From NCBI GenBank assembly GCA_963790095.1, contig CAWBNO010000011.1, positions 1 through 64,000 of the forward strand: DNA of 64,000 nt. Direction: 5' to 3'. Below the pieces are notes generated by a model. The model saw only the letters and a program-made list of their open reading frames with translations. It did not search any database and was not told the DNA's origin. Shown here in pieces: positions 43,196 to 51,472 of the stretch. A program made the position numbers and the translations under genes. Position 1 is the first letter of the stretch. Every line of letters begins with the position of its first letter. The stretch comes from JAAXQD01 sp963790095 (GTDB taxonomy: Bacteria; Desulfobacterota; Desulfobacteria; Desulfobacterales; UBA11574).

Positions 43196-43477
43196 TCAAT
43201 AGGTTATTTCAAATCCGCTGAACTCACCAATGTAATCCTCCCACTCGACCGATAGGTTCGTAACCTTTGAAATGGGAGGTCCCTGCTTGCACCATTCAAG
43301 AACCAACAGGACGTCCTTCTCATCCCCTTCAAACACGGCTTCAACGTTTCCGTCTCGTTTGTTCCTCACCCACCCGAAAACACCGTATCTTTCTGCTGCG
43401 CGATGGGTCTCCAGTCTAAAGAACACCCCCTGGACCCTGCCGGCGATGACGGCATGCGCTCTGACTTTTTTTTCCAT
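43196..43477 (-). CDS. acyP: Acylphosphatase
   Basis: A 93-residue acylphosphatase with the catalytic arginine loop AGRVQGVFFRLETHRAA and the asparagine in GWVRNKRDGNVEAVFEG. It hydrolyses acyl phosphates. The start at 43477 has GGGAG upstream; the longer frame to 43522 would overlap ligA's stop region. It is arranged tail to tail with ftsY and lies directly downstream of ligA. Confidence 0.92.
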   Translation of the reverse strand: MEKKVRAHAVIAGRVQGVFFRLETHRAAERYGVFGWVRNKRDGNVEAVFEGDEKDVLLVLEWCKQGPPISKVTNLSVEWEDYIGEFSGFEITY

Positions 43478-43518
43478 GCGCGCTCCCGTTCTAATTGAAT
43501 ATTGAAGATCGACGACAG

Positions 43519-45537
43519 TCAATGGATCATTTTCTTAAGGGTAGTTTCATCGATAATTTCGACGCCCAGCGCTTCCGCCCGTTCAAGCTTTGAACCGGGG
43601 GATGTCCCGGCCACAAGATAGTCCGTGTTCCGGCTTACGGAGCCGGTGACCTTTCCCCCGGCCTTATCGATGAGTTTTCTCGCTTCATCTCTTGTCAAAG
43701 TAGCAAGGGTGCCGGTCAAAACAAAAACCTTGCCCGAAAGGGTCCCCGCCGCCTGGATCCCTTCACCCAGAATCTGAACTCCCCGGGTGATAATTTCGCC
43801 GACGATCTTCCGGTTTTCTGCCGTGCCGAAAAAGCTTACGACACTTTCGGCCACCACCGGCCCCACCCCTTCGATGGCTTCCAGTTCATCCGGCGTTGTA
43901 TTCAAAAGGACCTCCAGGCGGCCGAAGGTCCGTGCAAGGATGCCGGCCACATGCTCTCCAACATGACGGATGCCCAGGGCATAAAGAAAACGGCCGAAGG
44001 TGATCTGCTTGCTCGCCTCGATGGCATTTATAATATTTGCGGCAGATTTTGACCCCATCCGCTCCAGGTTTTCAAGGGTATCTACTTTCAGTCGAAAAAT
44101 ATCCGCATAGGAAAACAGCAGATCCTTATCCACCAGCTGCTCGATCAGTTTATCCCCCAAGCCGTCGATATCGAAAGCGCCCTTCGAAGCAAAATGCTTT
44201 ATCCGTTGTTTGATCTGAGCCGAGCAGGAGACGTCGAGGCATCTTAAAGCCGCCTCACCTCGGGCACGAACCACCGGAGAATTGCAAACAGGGCAGTTGA
44301 GGGGCATCTTGAAGATGCTTTCGGCTCCGTTTCTCTTTGAAGTGATCACCTTGACAATTTCGGGAATCACATCCCCGGCACGTTGCACCAAAACCGTATC
44401 GCCGATTCTGACGTCTTTTCGTCTGATTTCATCTTCGTTGTGAAGTGTTGCACGCCCCACCGTTACCCCGCCGATCTGCACCGGGGAAAGATGCGCCACC
44501 GGCGTCAGGGTTCCGGTCCTTCCCACCTGAACCTCGATGTCAAGGACCCGGGTGGTCTCCTGAAGTGCTTTGAATTTATAGGCGATGGCCCATCGGGGGC
44601 TCCGGGATGTCGCCCCCAAAAGGCCTTGAAAACGAAGACTGTCCACCTTGATCACCATGCCGTCTATATCGTACGGCAACAGGTCCCGCCGTTCGTTGAG
44701 ATCCCGGTAACAGTCGATGGCCGCTTCAATGGTGATTTTCGATCTGATATTCGGGTTGATCCTGAATCCAAGTTCCTGCAAGGCTTGCAATGTATCCCCA
44801 TGGGACTCAAGCTCCAGATCTGCAACTCTGCCGATACCGTAAAAAAAGATCTCCAGGGGACGTTCCGCAGTGACCCGTGAATCGAGCTGCCGCAAGGATC
44901 CGGCGGCAGCATTTCTCGGATTGGCAAAGGGCGGTAAATCCTGGTCGAGGCGACGGTCGTTTAAACGCTTGAACCCTTCCTTCCCGATAAAAACCTCCCC
45001 TCTGACCTCGAGCAGTGAAGGATTTTTGCGACCCGTCCCCCTTTCAAGCACCATCGGGACCGAACGAATGGTTCTGACGTTTGATGTGATCAATTCGCCT
45101 CTGAAACCATCACCCCGGGTGGACCCGGAAATCAGCCGGCCGTTTTCGTAGACAAGCTCCACGGCAACGCCGTCCAATTTGGGCTCGGCAGTGTAAAGAA
45201 TGGTATCGTCCGTATCGAGGCTTCTTTTAACCCGAAGATCGAACTCAAAGATATCGGTATCGCTGAATCCATTATCCAGGCTGAGCATGGGAATTGAATG
45301 CTCGACCGTTTCAAATTTGTCCAGGGGCGGCGCCCCAACCCGCAGAGTGGGTGAATCCGGACTCGAAAGATCGGGGTAATTCTTTTCCAGCCGCATCAAC
45401 TCCTGCATCATCCGATCATATTCGGCATCCGATATTTCGGGATCGTCCAGAACATAGTATCGATACCCATGACGATGAAGGGCCTCTCTTAATCGGGTAA
45501 CGTTTTTTATGACTTCAGGATCGATATTTTTTTGCAT
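43519..45537 (-). CDS. ligA: NAD-dependent DNA ligase LigA
   Basis: A 672-residue LigA in full domain order: Ia domain (HRHGYRYYVLDDPEISDAEYD), nucleotidyl transferase with the adenylated lysine in EPKLDGVAVE (about residue 118), OB fold, four-cysteine zinc finger (CPVCNSPVV..CLDVSCSAQ), helix-hairpin-helix region and C-terminal BRCT domain (SGKVFVLTGTLATLTRDEA). It seals nicks in DNA replication and repair. The length is usual. Confidence 0.97.
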   Translation of the reverse strand: MQKNIDPEVIKNVTRLREALHRHGYRYYVLDDPEISDAEYDRMMQELMRLEKNYPDLSSPDSPTLRVGAPPLDKFETVEHSIPMLSLDNGFSDTDIFEFDLRVKRSLDTDDTILYTAEPKLDGVAVELVYENGRLISGSTRGDGFRGELITSNVRTIRSVPMVLERGTGRKNPSLLEVRGEVFIGKEGFKRLNDRRLDQDLPPFANPRNAAAGSLRQLDSRVTAERPLEIFFYGIGRVADLELESHGDTLQALQELGFRINPNIRSKITIEAAIDCYRDLNERRDLLPYDIDGMVIKVDSLRFQGLLGATSRSPRWAIAYKFKALQETTRVLDIEVQVGRTGTLTPVAHLSPVQIGGVTVGRATLHNEDEIRRKDVRIGDTVLVQRAGDVIPEIVKVITSKRNGAESIFKMPLNCPVCNSPVVRARGEAALRCLDVSCSAQIKQRIKHFASKGAFDIDGLGDKLIEQLVDKDLLFSYADIFRLKVDTLENLERMGSKSAANIINAIEASKQITFGRFLYALGIRHVGEHVAGILARTFGRLEVLLNTTPDELEAIEGVGPVVAESVVSFFGTAENRKIVGEIITRGVQILGEGIQAAGTLSGKVFVLTGTLATLTRDEARKLIDKAGGKVTGSVSRNTDYLVAGTSPGSKLERAEALGVEIIDETTLKKMIH

Positions 45538-45556
45538 ACCTTAATCATCCCCACCA

Positions 45557-45808
45557 TCATAACGGTCTTGCCAGTTTCGAAAGTTCCTCTTTCGCCTCAT
45601 CGATGATGTCGTAAAACCACATCACATCCTCGATGGTAAGACGGCCGGCCTTGCGCTGGGACTCCCCGCCGTCTTTTTTCTTAAATATTCTCGGACCGAT
45701 CTGGAGCTTCGGCTCACCGTCGCCATACTGATTGATGGTAACAACCAGTCCGGTCTCTTCACATACCCACTTTTTCAAAATTTTATCTTTTTCAGGATCA
45801 AATGCCAT
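45557..45808 (-). CDS. Small conserved hypothetical protein
   Basis: An 83-residue protein, no known domain. It has a C-terminal amphipathic helix (EDVMWFYDIIDEAKEELSKL). The start at 45808 has GGAGGAG directly upstream, in the 5' extension of the same frame. It lies 19 bases upstream of ligA on the same strand and probably shares its transcript. Confidence 0.6.
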   Translation of the reverse strand: MAFDPEKDKILKKWVCEETGLVVTINQYGDGEPKLQIGPRIFKKKDGGESQRKAGRLTIEDVMWFYDIIDEAKEELSKLARPL

Positions 45809-45933
45809 ATTCTCCTCCATATTCTGTGATCAACCAAACATCTGTATTCTTAAATACCATGGTCTATTATGTCAAATTCATTTTGACAGTTCCCTAACGA
45901 CCCGTTTGTTTACCCCGTTTTCATTTTCTGCGT

Positions 45934-46458
45934 TCATGAAACAATCCGGATAAATTCAGCCTCCATGGCCTTTCGACCGGCGGTAATTCCCTGAACGGCA
46001 TGTCTCAATTTTTCCTGAACTGACGGTGCCTTCCGGCCAAGAATCACCTTCTGGGTCGGACAGAGATGCCAGGTGCAGACCCAGGGTCTGGATACCCTGG
46101 ACAACATACAGCCTCTGGGGCTCCAAAATCGGCAGGATTCCTTGAAGTCCGACAGAAGCTGTTCAGGGGGAACTGGATGCCCGGCAAGATGAAGGAACAA
46201 CAGGTCCTTAAAATCGATCCAGACCCTGGCGGCCAGACAGCAGGGATCCGGACACCAGGGACAGGTCACCTGACACAGATCGTCCAAAAGCGAAAAAATC
46301 GACACCATCCGAGCCTGAACCTTCTGTGCCAAAATTACCACCGAATCCAGCGCCATCCGGTTCCGTTGTATCAGAGAATCGAGACTCCGGTTGGCCGCAT
46401 CCCATGCAGCACCCGATCCCCAGGGGGGCATATCTTGGCGATAATTGTTTTGCATGAT
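45934..46458 (-). CDS. Cysteine-rich hypothetical protein
   Basis: A 174-residue protein with about nine cysteines. The cluster CPWCPDPCC near the middle and CRFWSPRGCMLS / CTWHLCP further on suggest metal or iron-sulfur binding. Spacing is not a standard ferredoxin. The start is uncertain; I chose the ATG at 46458 with GGGAAAG upstream, but the in-frame ATG at 46515 and an upstream one (46620) are possible. No family is recognised. It lies between ligA's partner and the Rnf operon, in the opposite direction to the latter. Confidence 0.6.
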   Translation of the reverse strand: MMQNNYRQDMPPWGSGAAWDAANRSLDSLIQRNRMALDSVVILAQKVQARMVSIFSLLDDLCQVTCPWCPDPCCLAARVWIDFKDLLFLHLAGHPVPPEQLLSDFKESCRFWSPRGCMLSRVSRPWVCTWHLCPTQKVILGRKAPSVQEKLRHAVQGITAGRKAMEAEFIRIVS

Positions 46459-46869
46459 CTTTCCCGATGAAATTTCTGAGGAATCGGGACCTGTATCCCT
46501 ATTCTCTGTCTGCATCGGTCCTGTCGACACAGAAATGTGTAAAAATGAATTTTGGCGCTTTGGAGAAAATTTTATTCTCATCTTTCCCCCGGCACATCCT
46601 TTTGAATGGATCTTTATCATGGATTAAGACCATTAAAATTGCAATGGGGTTTTGTGGCAGGGGTTAAAAAACAGGCGATCATTGCCCCACGTGCATCTCG
46701 ACTTTCGATGCTGTTCAGGCGCCCTGCCCCTACTGGGCAAGTCCAATTTTTTCCAAATTATACAAAAAAGGACTTGAAAGCTTTTTTCCATTGTGTTAGG
46801 CGTGTCCTTTGGTTTTTATGCCCGCCTGAATAATGTAAAGACATCGAATATTGAAAGGATTGTACCGAG
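46459..46869. other. Gap upstream of Rnf operon
   Basis: This is the divergent promoter region between the cysteine-rich protein and the cytochrome. The + strand open frames here are low-quality and are not called. AAAGGATTG lies just before the cytochrome start. No clear promoter could be picked. Confidence 0.4.
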
Positions 46870-47319
46870 ATGACTCCAAAAAGAGAACTGCAGATAGCTT
46901 ACAGTCTCATCATTGTTTTCCTCTTTGTGGGGGTTATGAGCTATGCAGCCTTTCCTGCCAAAACACCGGATGAACCGATACGGTTGATGTACAAAACACT
47001 TGCTGGAAAAGTTTTATTCGACCACAAAACCCATTTATCGGATTCAGGGTACGGCCTCGCCTGCCAGGACTGTCACCATCATCCTGAAGAACCCGAAGAA
47101 TTAGAAGAAGCGCTGGTGGCGTGCGGTGAATGCCATAAAGTTCTTGAAGAAGGTAAAACCTTCCCTGACTCTTGTCTTGACTGCCACGAAGCTGAAGATC
47201 TCGAAGATTCGGAAGTCATGAAAAAATCCGATGCATTCCATTCACAGTGTGAAAGTTGCCATCAGGAGGTTGATGCCGGTCCCAAAGAGGAACGGTGCGG
47301 TTGGTGTCATGTCATGTAA
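46870..47319 (+). CDS. Multihaem c-type cytochrome at the head of the Rnf operon
   Basis: A 149-residue protein with an N-terminal membrane segment or signal (SLIIVFLFVGVMSYAAFP, about 12-29) and five CxxCH haem sites at residues 65-69, 85-89, 102-106, 127-131 and 143-147, in the class III cytochrome c3-like spacing. In Desulfovibrio a multihaem cytochrome gene precedes the rnf genes in the same order, so an electron-transfer role with Rnf in the periplasm is likely. It is anchored or secreted depending on cleavage. rnfC starts 72 bases later. Confidence 0.92.
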   Translation: MTPKRELQIAYSLIIVFLFVGVMSYAAFPAKTPDEPIRLMYKTLAGKVLFDHKTHLSDSGYGLACQDCHHHPEEPEELEEALVACGECHKVLEEGKTFPDSCLDCHEAEDLEDSEVMKKSDAFHSQCESCHQEVDAGPKEERCGWCHVM

Positions 47320-47391
47320 ACCGAAGGTCTTTTGTTAAGACGACGGTTTTTTATGCCCGTTATCCATAATAACACTAAAAAAGGTTGAACG

Positions 47392-48675
47392 ATGATAAAA
47401 AGATCTTTTATCGGTTTGACAAAACCTATGTTGAAATACGAAGCTCTGGACGTAAAAACGCCGGAACCCACCATTATTCAGGAACCTAAAAAAATCTCGC
47501 TTTTTTTAGACAAAACCTATGATTTTAACGATACGATTTTGTTAAAAATCGGTGATACGGTCAAAACCGGCCAAAAGCTTTCTATTTCTGAAAACAGTGA
47601 TGCCTATGTAATTTCTACCGTTACCGGAAAAATTTCATCCATTGAGACATTGGCCGGTGATTATGGCAAGACCTTTACGTCCGTGTCCATCGAGGTGGAC
47701 GTGAATGAAGAGATCGACGATCAGTTCAAAACTCTGGCCGCGGAACCGTCCCTCGACACTGCCGATAATTTTCTCTCGGGAGTTCCTGGCAAGCCGTCGT
47801 TTAAAATTTTTTCTAATCCTGAGAAACCGATGACGACCATCATTGTCAACGGAATCGATCGGGATTTGTTGGTTGGCACAAACCAATATGTCATCAAATC
47901 GAATATTAATGCCGTAAAAAACGGCGTCCGGATTCTCAAAAAGATTACCGGCATCGACAATATTCTCATAGCGGTGCCCCAGAATCTGGCGCAAGATGCC
48001 ATCAGCGGCGGGACTCAAGTCGTCACCGTCGCGTCTGAATACCCCGCGACCCTCCCTGCGATGATGATGCAAAGTATTTTGGGTCAGGTACTGCCCGCAG
48101 GTCAAAGTTGTGAAGACATGGGGGTGTGCTTTTTGAGCGCCGAAGCGGTTGCATCCATCGGCACAGCCTTTGAAGAGGGCCGTATACCGTCAACCAAAAC
48201 AGTAACTTTTGTAAATAAAGATGGCGTTAAATCGCTGGTATCGGCAAAGATCGGGACACCCATCCGTGACATTATAAACGCTTTTGGGGCCTCCTTAAAT
48301 GAAAAGGACCGTTTAATTTTAGGGGGACCCATGACCGGCGCAACACTCTATTCCGAGGACTACCCGGTTCTGGCGGATACGGATGCCATTATGCTTCAAG
48401 ATAGAGATAATATTCCGATTGTTTCCGACTATCCCTGCATCAACTGCGGCGAATGTGTCCGGGCCTGTCCGGCAAACGTTCCGGTGAATATGCTGGTACG
48501 ATTCCTTGAAGCCGGACAATACGAGGAGGCCGCTGACCAGTACGACCTGTATTCCTGTATAGAGTGCGGTCTTTGCAGTTATGTGTGTGTATCAAAAATG
48601 CCGGTTTTCCACTTTATAAAACTGGCAAAATATGAACTCGGCCGAACCATTTCAGCGGAGGCAACGAATGTTTAA
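47392..48675 (+). CDS. rnfC: Rnf complex subunit C (flavin/NAD side, iron-sulfur)
   Basis: A 427-residue RnfC with an NAD/FMN-binding core of the NuoF type and a C-terminal pair of 4Fe-4S motifs: CINCGECVRACP (about 349-360) and CIECGLCSYVC (about 388-398). In Rnf, RnfC is the cytoplasmic subunit that accepts electrons to NAD+ from ferredoxin. The last motif lacks the usual proline after the fourth cysteine (V instead). The rnfD start overlaps the end of this gene by 8 bases. Confidence 0.95.
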   Translation: MIKRSFIGLTKPMLKYEALDVKTPEPTIIQEPKKISLFLDKTYDFNDTILLKIGDTVKTGQKLSISENSDAYVISTVTGKISSIETLAGDYGKTFTSVSIEVDVNEEIDDQFKTLAAEPSLDTADNFLSGVPGKPSFKIFSNPEKPMTTIIVNGIDRDLLVGTNQYVIKSNINAVKNGVRILKKITGIDNILIAVPQNLAQDAISGGTQVVTVASEYPATLPAMMMQSILGQVLPAGQSCEDMGVCFLSAEAVASIGTAFEEGRIPSTKTVTFVNKDGVKSLVSAKIGTPIRDIINAFGASLNEKDRLILGGPMTGATLYSEDYPVLADTDAIMLQDRDNIPIVSDYPCINCGECVRACPANVPVNMLVRFLEAGQYEEAADQYDLYSCIECGLCSYVCVSKMPVFHFIKLAKYELGRTISAEATNV

Positions 48676-49627
48676 TCAGAAAAAACTCATCGTATCACAC
48701 GCGCCATTCTGGCACGACGGGAGCAGCATAACGGTTCGAAGTTATCACACCATGCTTGCGGCATTGCCTGCGGCCTTATTCGGCATATTTACTTACGGCA
48801 TGCCTGCCTTGGGTGTTGTTTCAATGTCCATTTCCTTTGCAATTATATGGGAACTGTTAATCAACAAAGTGACCCGGCGGACCGTCAGCATCGGAGACGG
48901 CAATGCAGCCCTCATCGGCCTTTTATTTGCCATGCTTTTGCCGGCAACATCTCCGTGGTGGCTGGTGGTTACCGGCACTTTCGTGGCGGTGGTCATTGGA
49001 AAGCATATCTACGGCGGCATTGGCGGCAATCCCTTCAATCCCGTTCTGATCGGGATCGCCATCCTCATGGTGGCCTGGAAAGACCATTTCGATTTCAACG
49101 AAGCCCTGGTGAACTACGATCTCGGATTTGCCATGGTCTATCCCCTGGCGGCCGCCAAACATTTGGGAACGTCGGGCATCGAAGCCTTTAGCACCGCAGG
49201 TCTTTTATTGGGCCGGCACTCCGGCGCCATCGGAGCAACCTTTGGACTCGGACTCATTCTGGGTGGAATATATTTGATTATCAGAGGGTTTATCCGATGG
49301 GAAATTTCAGTTTCTTTTTTAGCCGGCGTATTTGTGACGGCACTGCTGTTTCATATATCTGACCCATCCGTTTACGCAGGCCCTGTTTTTCACCTTTTAA
49401 CCGGCTATACGCTCCTGGGAGCCTTTTTTCTGGCTACCGAAGATTCATCGTCGCCGGTCAATTGCATCCCCATGTTCATTTACGGAGCCGGGGCCGGGAT
49501 AATGACCGTATTGATACGGAATATCGGCGCCTATGTCGATGGGGTGGTGTTTGCAATTTTGCTTATGAATCTCATCAATCCAATTTGTGACAAAATCAGA
49601 CCTAAAGCACTGGGAAAGGTTGTGTAA
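48668..49627 (+). CDS. rnfD: Rnf complex subunit D (membrane, FMN-binding)
   Basis: A 319-residue membrane protein with about nine membrane segments, homologous to NqrB/RnfD. The family motif around the covalent flavin (STAGLLLGRHSGAIG, about 177-191) is present; a threonine in a STA sequence usually carries FMN. The start at 48668 overlaps the rnfC stop; the upstream frame to 48632 is inside rnfC. Together with RnfA, E and G it forms the ion-translocating membrane part. Confidence 0.94.
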   Translation: MFNQKKLIVSHAPFWHDGSSITVRSYHTMLAALPAALFGIFTYGMPALGVVSMSISFAIIWELLINKVTRRTVSIGDGNAALIGLLFAMLLPATSPWWLVVTGTFVAVVIGKHIYGGIGGNPFNPVLIGIAILMVAWKDHFDFNEALVNYDLGFAMVYPLAAAKHLGTSGIEAFSTAGLLLGRHSGAIGATFGLGLILGGIYLIIRGFIRWEISVSFLAGVFVTALLFHISDPSVYAGPVFHLLTGYTLLGAFFLATEDSSSPVNCIPMFIYGAGAGIMTVLIRNIGAYVDGVVFAILLMNLINPICDKIRPKALGKVV

Positions 49628-49628
49628 C

Positions 49629-50219
49629 ATGCGAGATTTAGTAATAATGGTGGTAGTTCTGACGGTTTTAAGCGCCTTTTCGGGCGGTTTGCTTTCGGGG
49701 CTTCGAAGCGCGACCGCTGCCCGGATCGAAATTCAGCAGCTGAAATTTGTGAAAGGCCCGGCAATTAAAAAGATCCTCGAAGGCGCGTCCAATGATCCCA
49801 TCGCCGATCGGTTCTCCCTTAAGGACGGCGATATTGAACGAAAATTTTTCGTGGGAAAATACGACGGTAAGGCCAACACGGTGGTTCTTGAGAGCTCGGG
49901 TAAAGGATACGGCGGTGACGTTGGTCTGATGGTCGCCGTTAATATGGACGACGATACCATCGTCGGTGCCGGGGTAACCACCCACAGTGAAACCCCCGGA
50001 TTGGGAGCCATGGCAAAGGACAATCCCGCTTTTGTGTCCCAATTTAAAGGTCTCCCCATCGAAGAAACCTTTAATGTCACCAATGACGGCGGAAAAGTCA
50101 ATGCAATGAGCGGCGCGACCATTACATCCAGAGCGGTTTGTGCAGCCGCCACCCAAGCCGGCAGCATTTATAAAAAACTGAAACCTCAGCTTTCGGAGAA
50201 GTTAAAGGAATTTAACTAA
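49629..50219 (+). CDS. rnfG: Rnf complex subunit G (periplasmic FMN carrier)
   Basis: A 196-residue protein with an N-terminal membrane anchor (LVIMVVVLTVLSAFSGGLLSG) and the FMN-binding domain. The flavin transfer motif reads AMSGATITSRAV (about 158-169), with the threonine in SGAT being the attachment site. RnfG passes electrons at the periplasmic face. It starts 1 base after the rnfD stop. Confidence 0.94.
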   Translation: MRDLVIMVVVLTVLSAFSGGLLSGLRSATAARIEIQQLKFVKGPAIKKILEGASNDPIADRFSLKDGDIERKFFVGKYDGKANTVVLESSGKGYGGDVGLMVAVNMDDDTIVGAGVTTHSETPGLGAMAKDNPAFVSQFKGLPIEETFNVTNDGGKVNAMSGATITSRAVCAAATQAGSIYKKLKPQLSEKLKEFN

Positions 50220-50232
50220 TAGGGAGATCAAC

Positions 50233-50856
50233 ATGGCGAAAACACTCACACAGGAATTTACCAAAGGTCTGTGGGAAGAAATAGCGCCGTTTCGGCTGGT
50301 GCTGGGGTTGTGCCCGGTTCTGGGTGTCACCACGACCATAGAAAACGGCATCGGAATGGGGTTGGCCACGACCTTCGTTCTGGTATTTTCGAACATCCTG
50401 GTTTCTTCGTTAAGGAATATCATTCCGGCAAAAGTTCGAATCGCCTGTTTTATTATTATCATTGCGACCTTTGTCGTTGTCATCGAACTGCTTATGCAAG
50501 CCTTTGCCTACACCTTGTTTCTCAAACTGGGCGTATTCATACCGCTGATCGTGGTAAACTGCATTGTGCTGGGTCGGGCGGAGGCGTTTGCATCCAAAAA
50601 TAATCTTCTGCCCTCCATCGCCGACGGCCTGGGTATCGGTATCGGTTTTACCCTTTCTTTATCGGCCCTCGGCGCTATACGGGAGTTGTTCGGTGCCAAC
50701 AATTTAACCATTTGGACGACACCCACTTCTATTATCGGTGTTCGAGAAGTATTTGGCTCAAATTTTGAACCGTTTTCGTTCATGGTTCAAGCACCCGGAG
50801 CCTTTGTATGCCTCGGGTTAATGCTCTGCCTCATGAATCTTGCGGGAAGCAAATAG
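50233..50856 (+). CDS. rnfE: Rnf complex subunit E (membrane)
   Basis: A 207-residue RnfE/NqrD with six membrane segments and the paired half motifs LGLCPVLGVTTTIENGIGMG and VNCIVLGRAEAFASKN. RnfA and RnfE form an inverted pair that holds an iron-sulfur cluster through conserved cysteines (Cys in LGLCP and VNCI). AGGGAG lies just upstream of the ATG. Confidence 0.95.
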   Translation: MAKTLTQEFTKGLWEEIAPFRLVLGLCPVLGVTTTIENGIGMGLATTFVLVFSNILVSSLRNIIPAKVRIACFIIIIATFVVVIELLMQAFAYTLFLKLGVFIPLIVVNCIVLGRAEAFASKNNLLPSIADGLGIGIGFTLSLSALGAIRELFGANNLTIWTTPTSIIGVREVFGSNFEPFSFMVQAPGAFVCLGLMLCLMNLAGSK

Positions 50857-50866
50857 GAGTTAATCA

Positions 50867-51439
50867 ATGGGCTACATGGAAATTATCATCGCAGGCATTT
50901 TTGTAAACAACATTTTGCTGGCCCAGTTTTTGGGCAACTGCCCATTCCTCGGTACATCCAAGAAGATGGAAACCGCCGTAGGCATGGCCATGGCCGTCGT
51001 CTTTGTACTGGTGTTGGCCGGGGTGATCACCTGGGTTCTGTATACGTTTTTTCTGGTACCGTATAAACTGGTATACATGCGAACCATCGCGTTTATTTTG
51101 GTGATTGCATCGTTGGTCCAATTTGTTGAAATGTTTTTAAAAAAGAGCATCCCGGCACTCTACGCAGGGCTGGGCATCTTTTTACCGTTGATTACCACCA
51201 ACTGTGCAGTTTTCGGTGCGTGTATCTTAAACGTCGATAAAGAGCTGAACTTTATGAAAACCCTGGTTCAGTCCGTTGCCTATGCCGTAGGATTCGGCCT
51301 GGCCCTGGTTCTCTTTGCAGGTGTCCGTGAACGCATCATTCTGGCGAGGGTACCGAAACCGCTCCAGGATACATCCATCGGCCTGGTGACGGCGGGGATT
51401 CTCTCCCTGACGTTCTATGCTTTCAAAGGGATGATCTAA
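50867..51439 (+). CDS. rnfA: Rnf complex subunit A (membrane)
   Basis: A 190-residue RnfA/NqrE with six membrane segments. Motifs are LAQFLGNCPFLGTSKKME and TTNCAVFGACILN, whose cysteines hold the [2Fe-2S] cluster shared with RnfE. It starts 10 bases after rnfE, with TAGGAG upstream. Confidence 0.95.
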   Translation: MGYMEIIIAGIFVNNILLAQFLGNCPFLGTSKKMETAVGMAMAVVFVLVLAGVITWVLYTFFLVPYKLVYMRTIAFILVIASLVQFVEMFLKKSIPALYAGLGIFLPLITTNCAVFGACILNVDKELNFMKTLVQSVAYAVGFGLALVLFAGVRERIILARVPKPLQDTSIGLVTAGILSLTFYAFKGMI

Positions 51440-51472
51440 CAACGGCCATTAGAATTAACTTAGGAGGATACT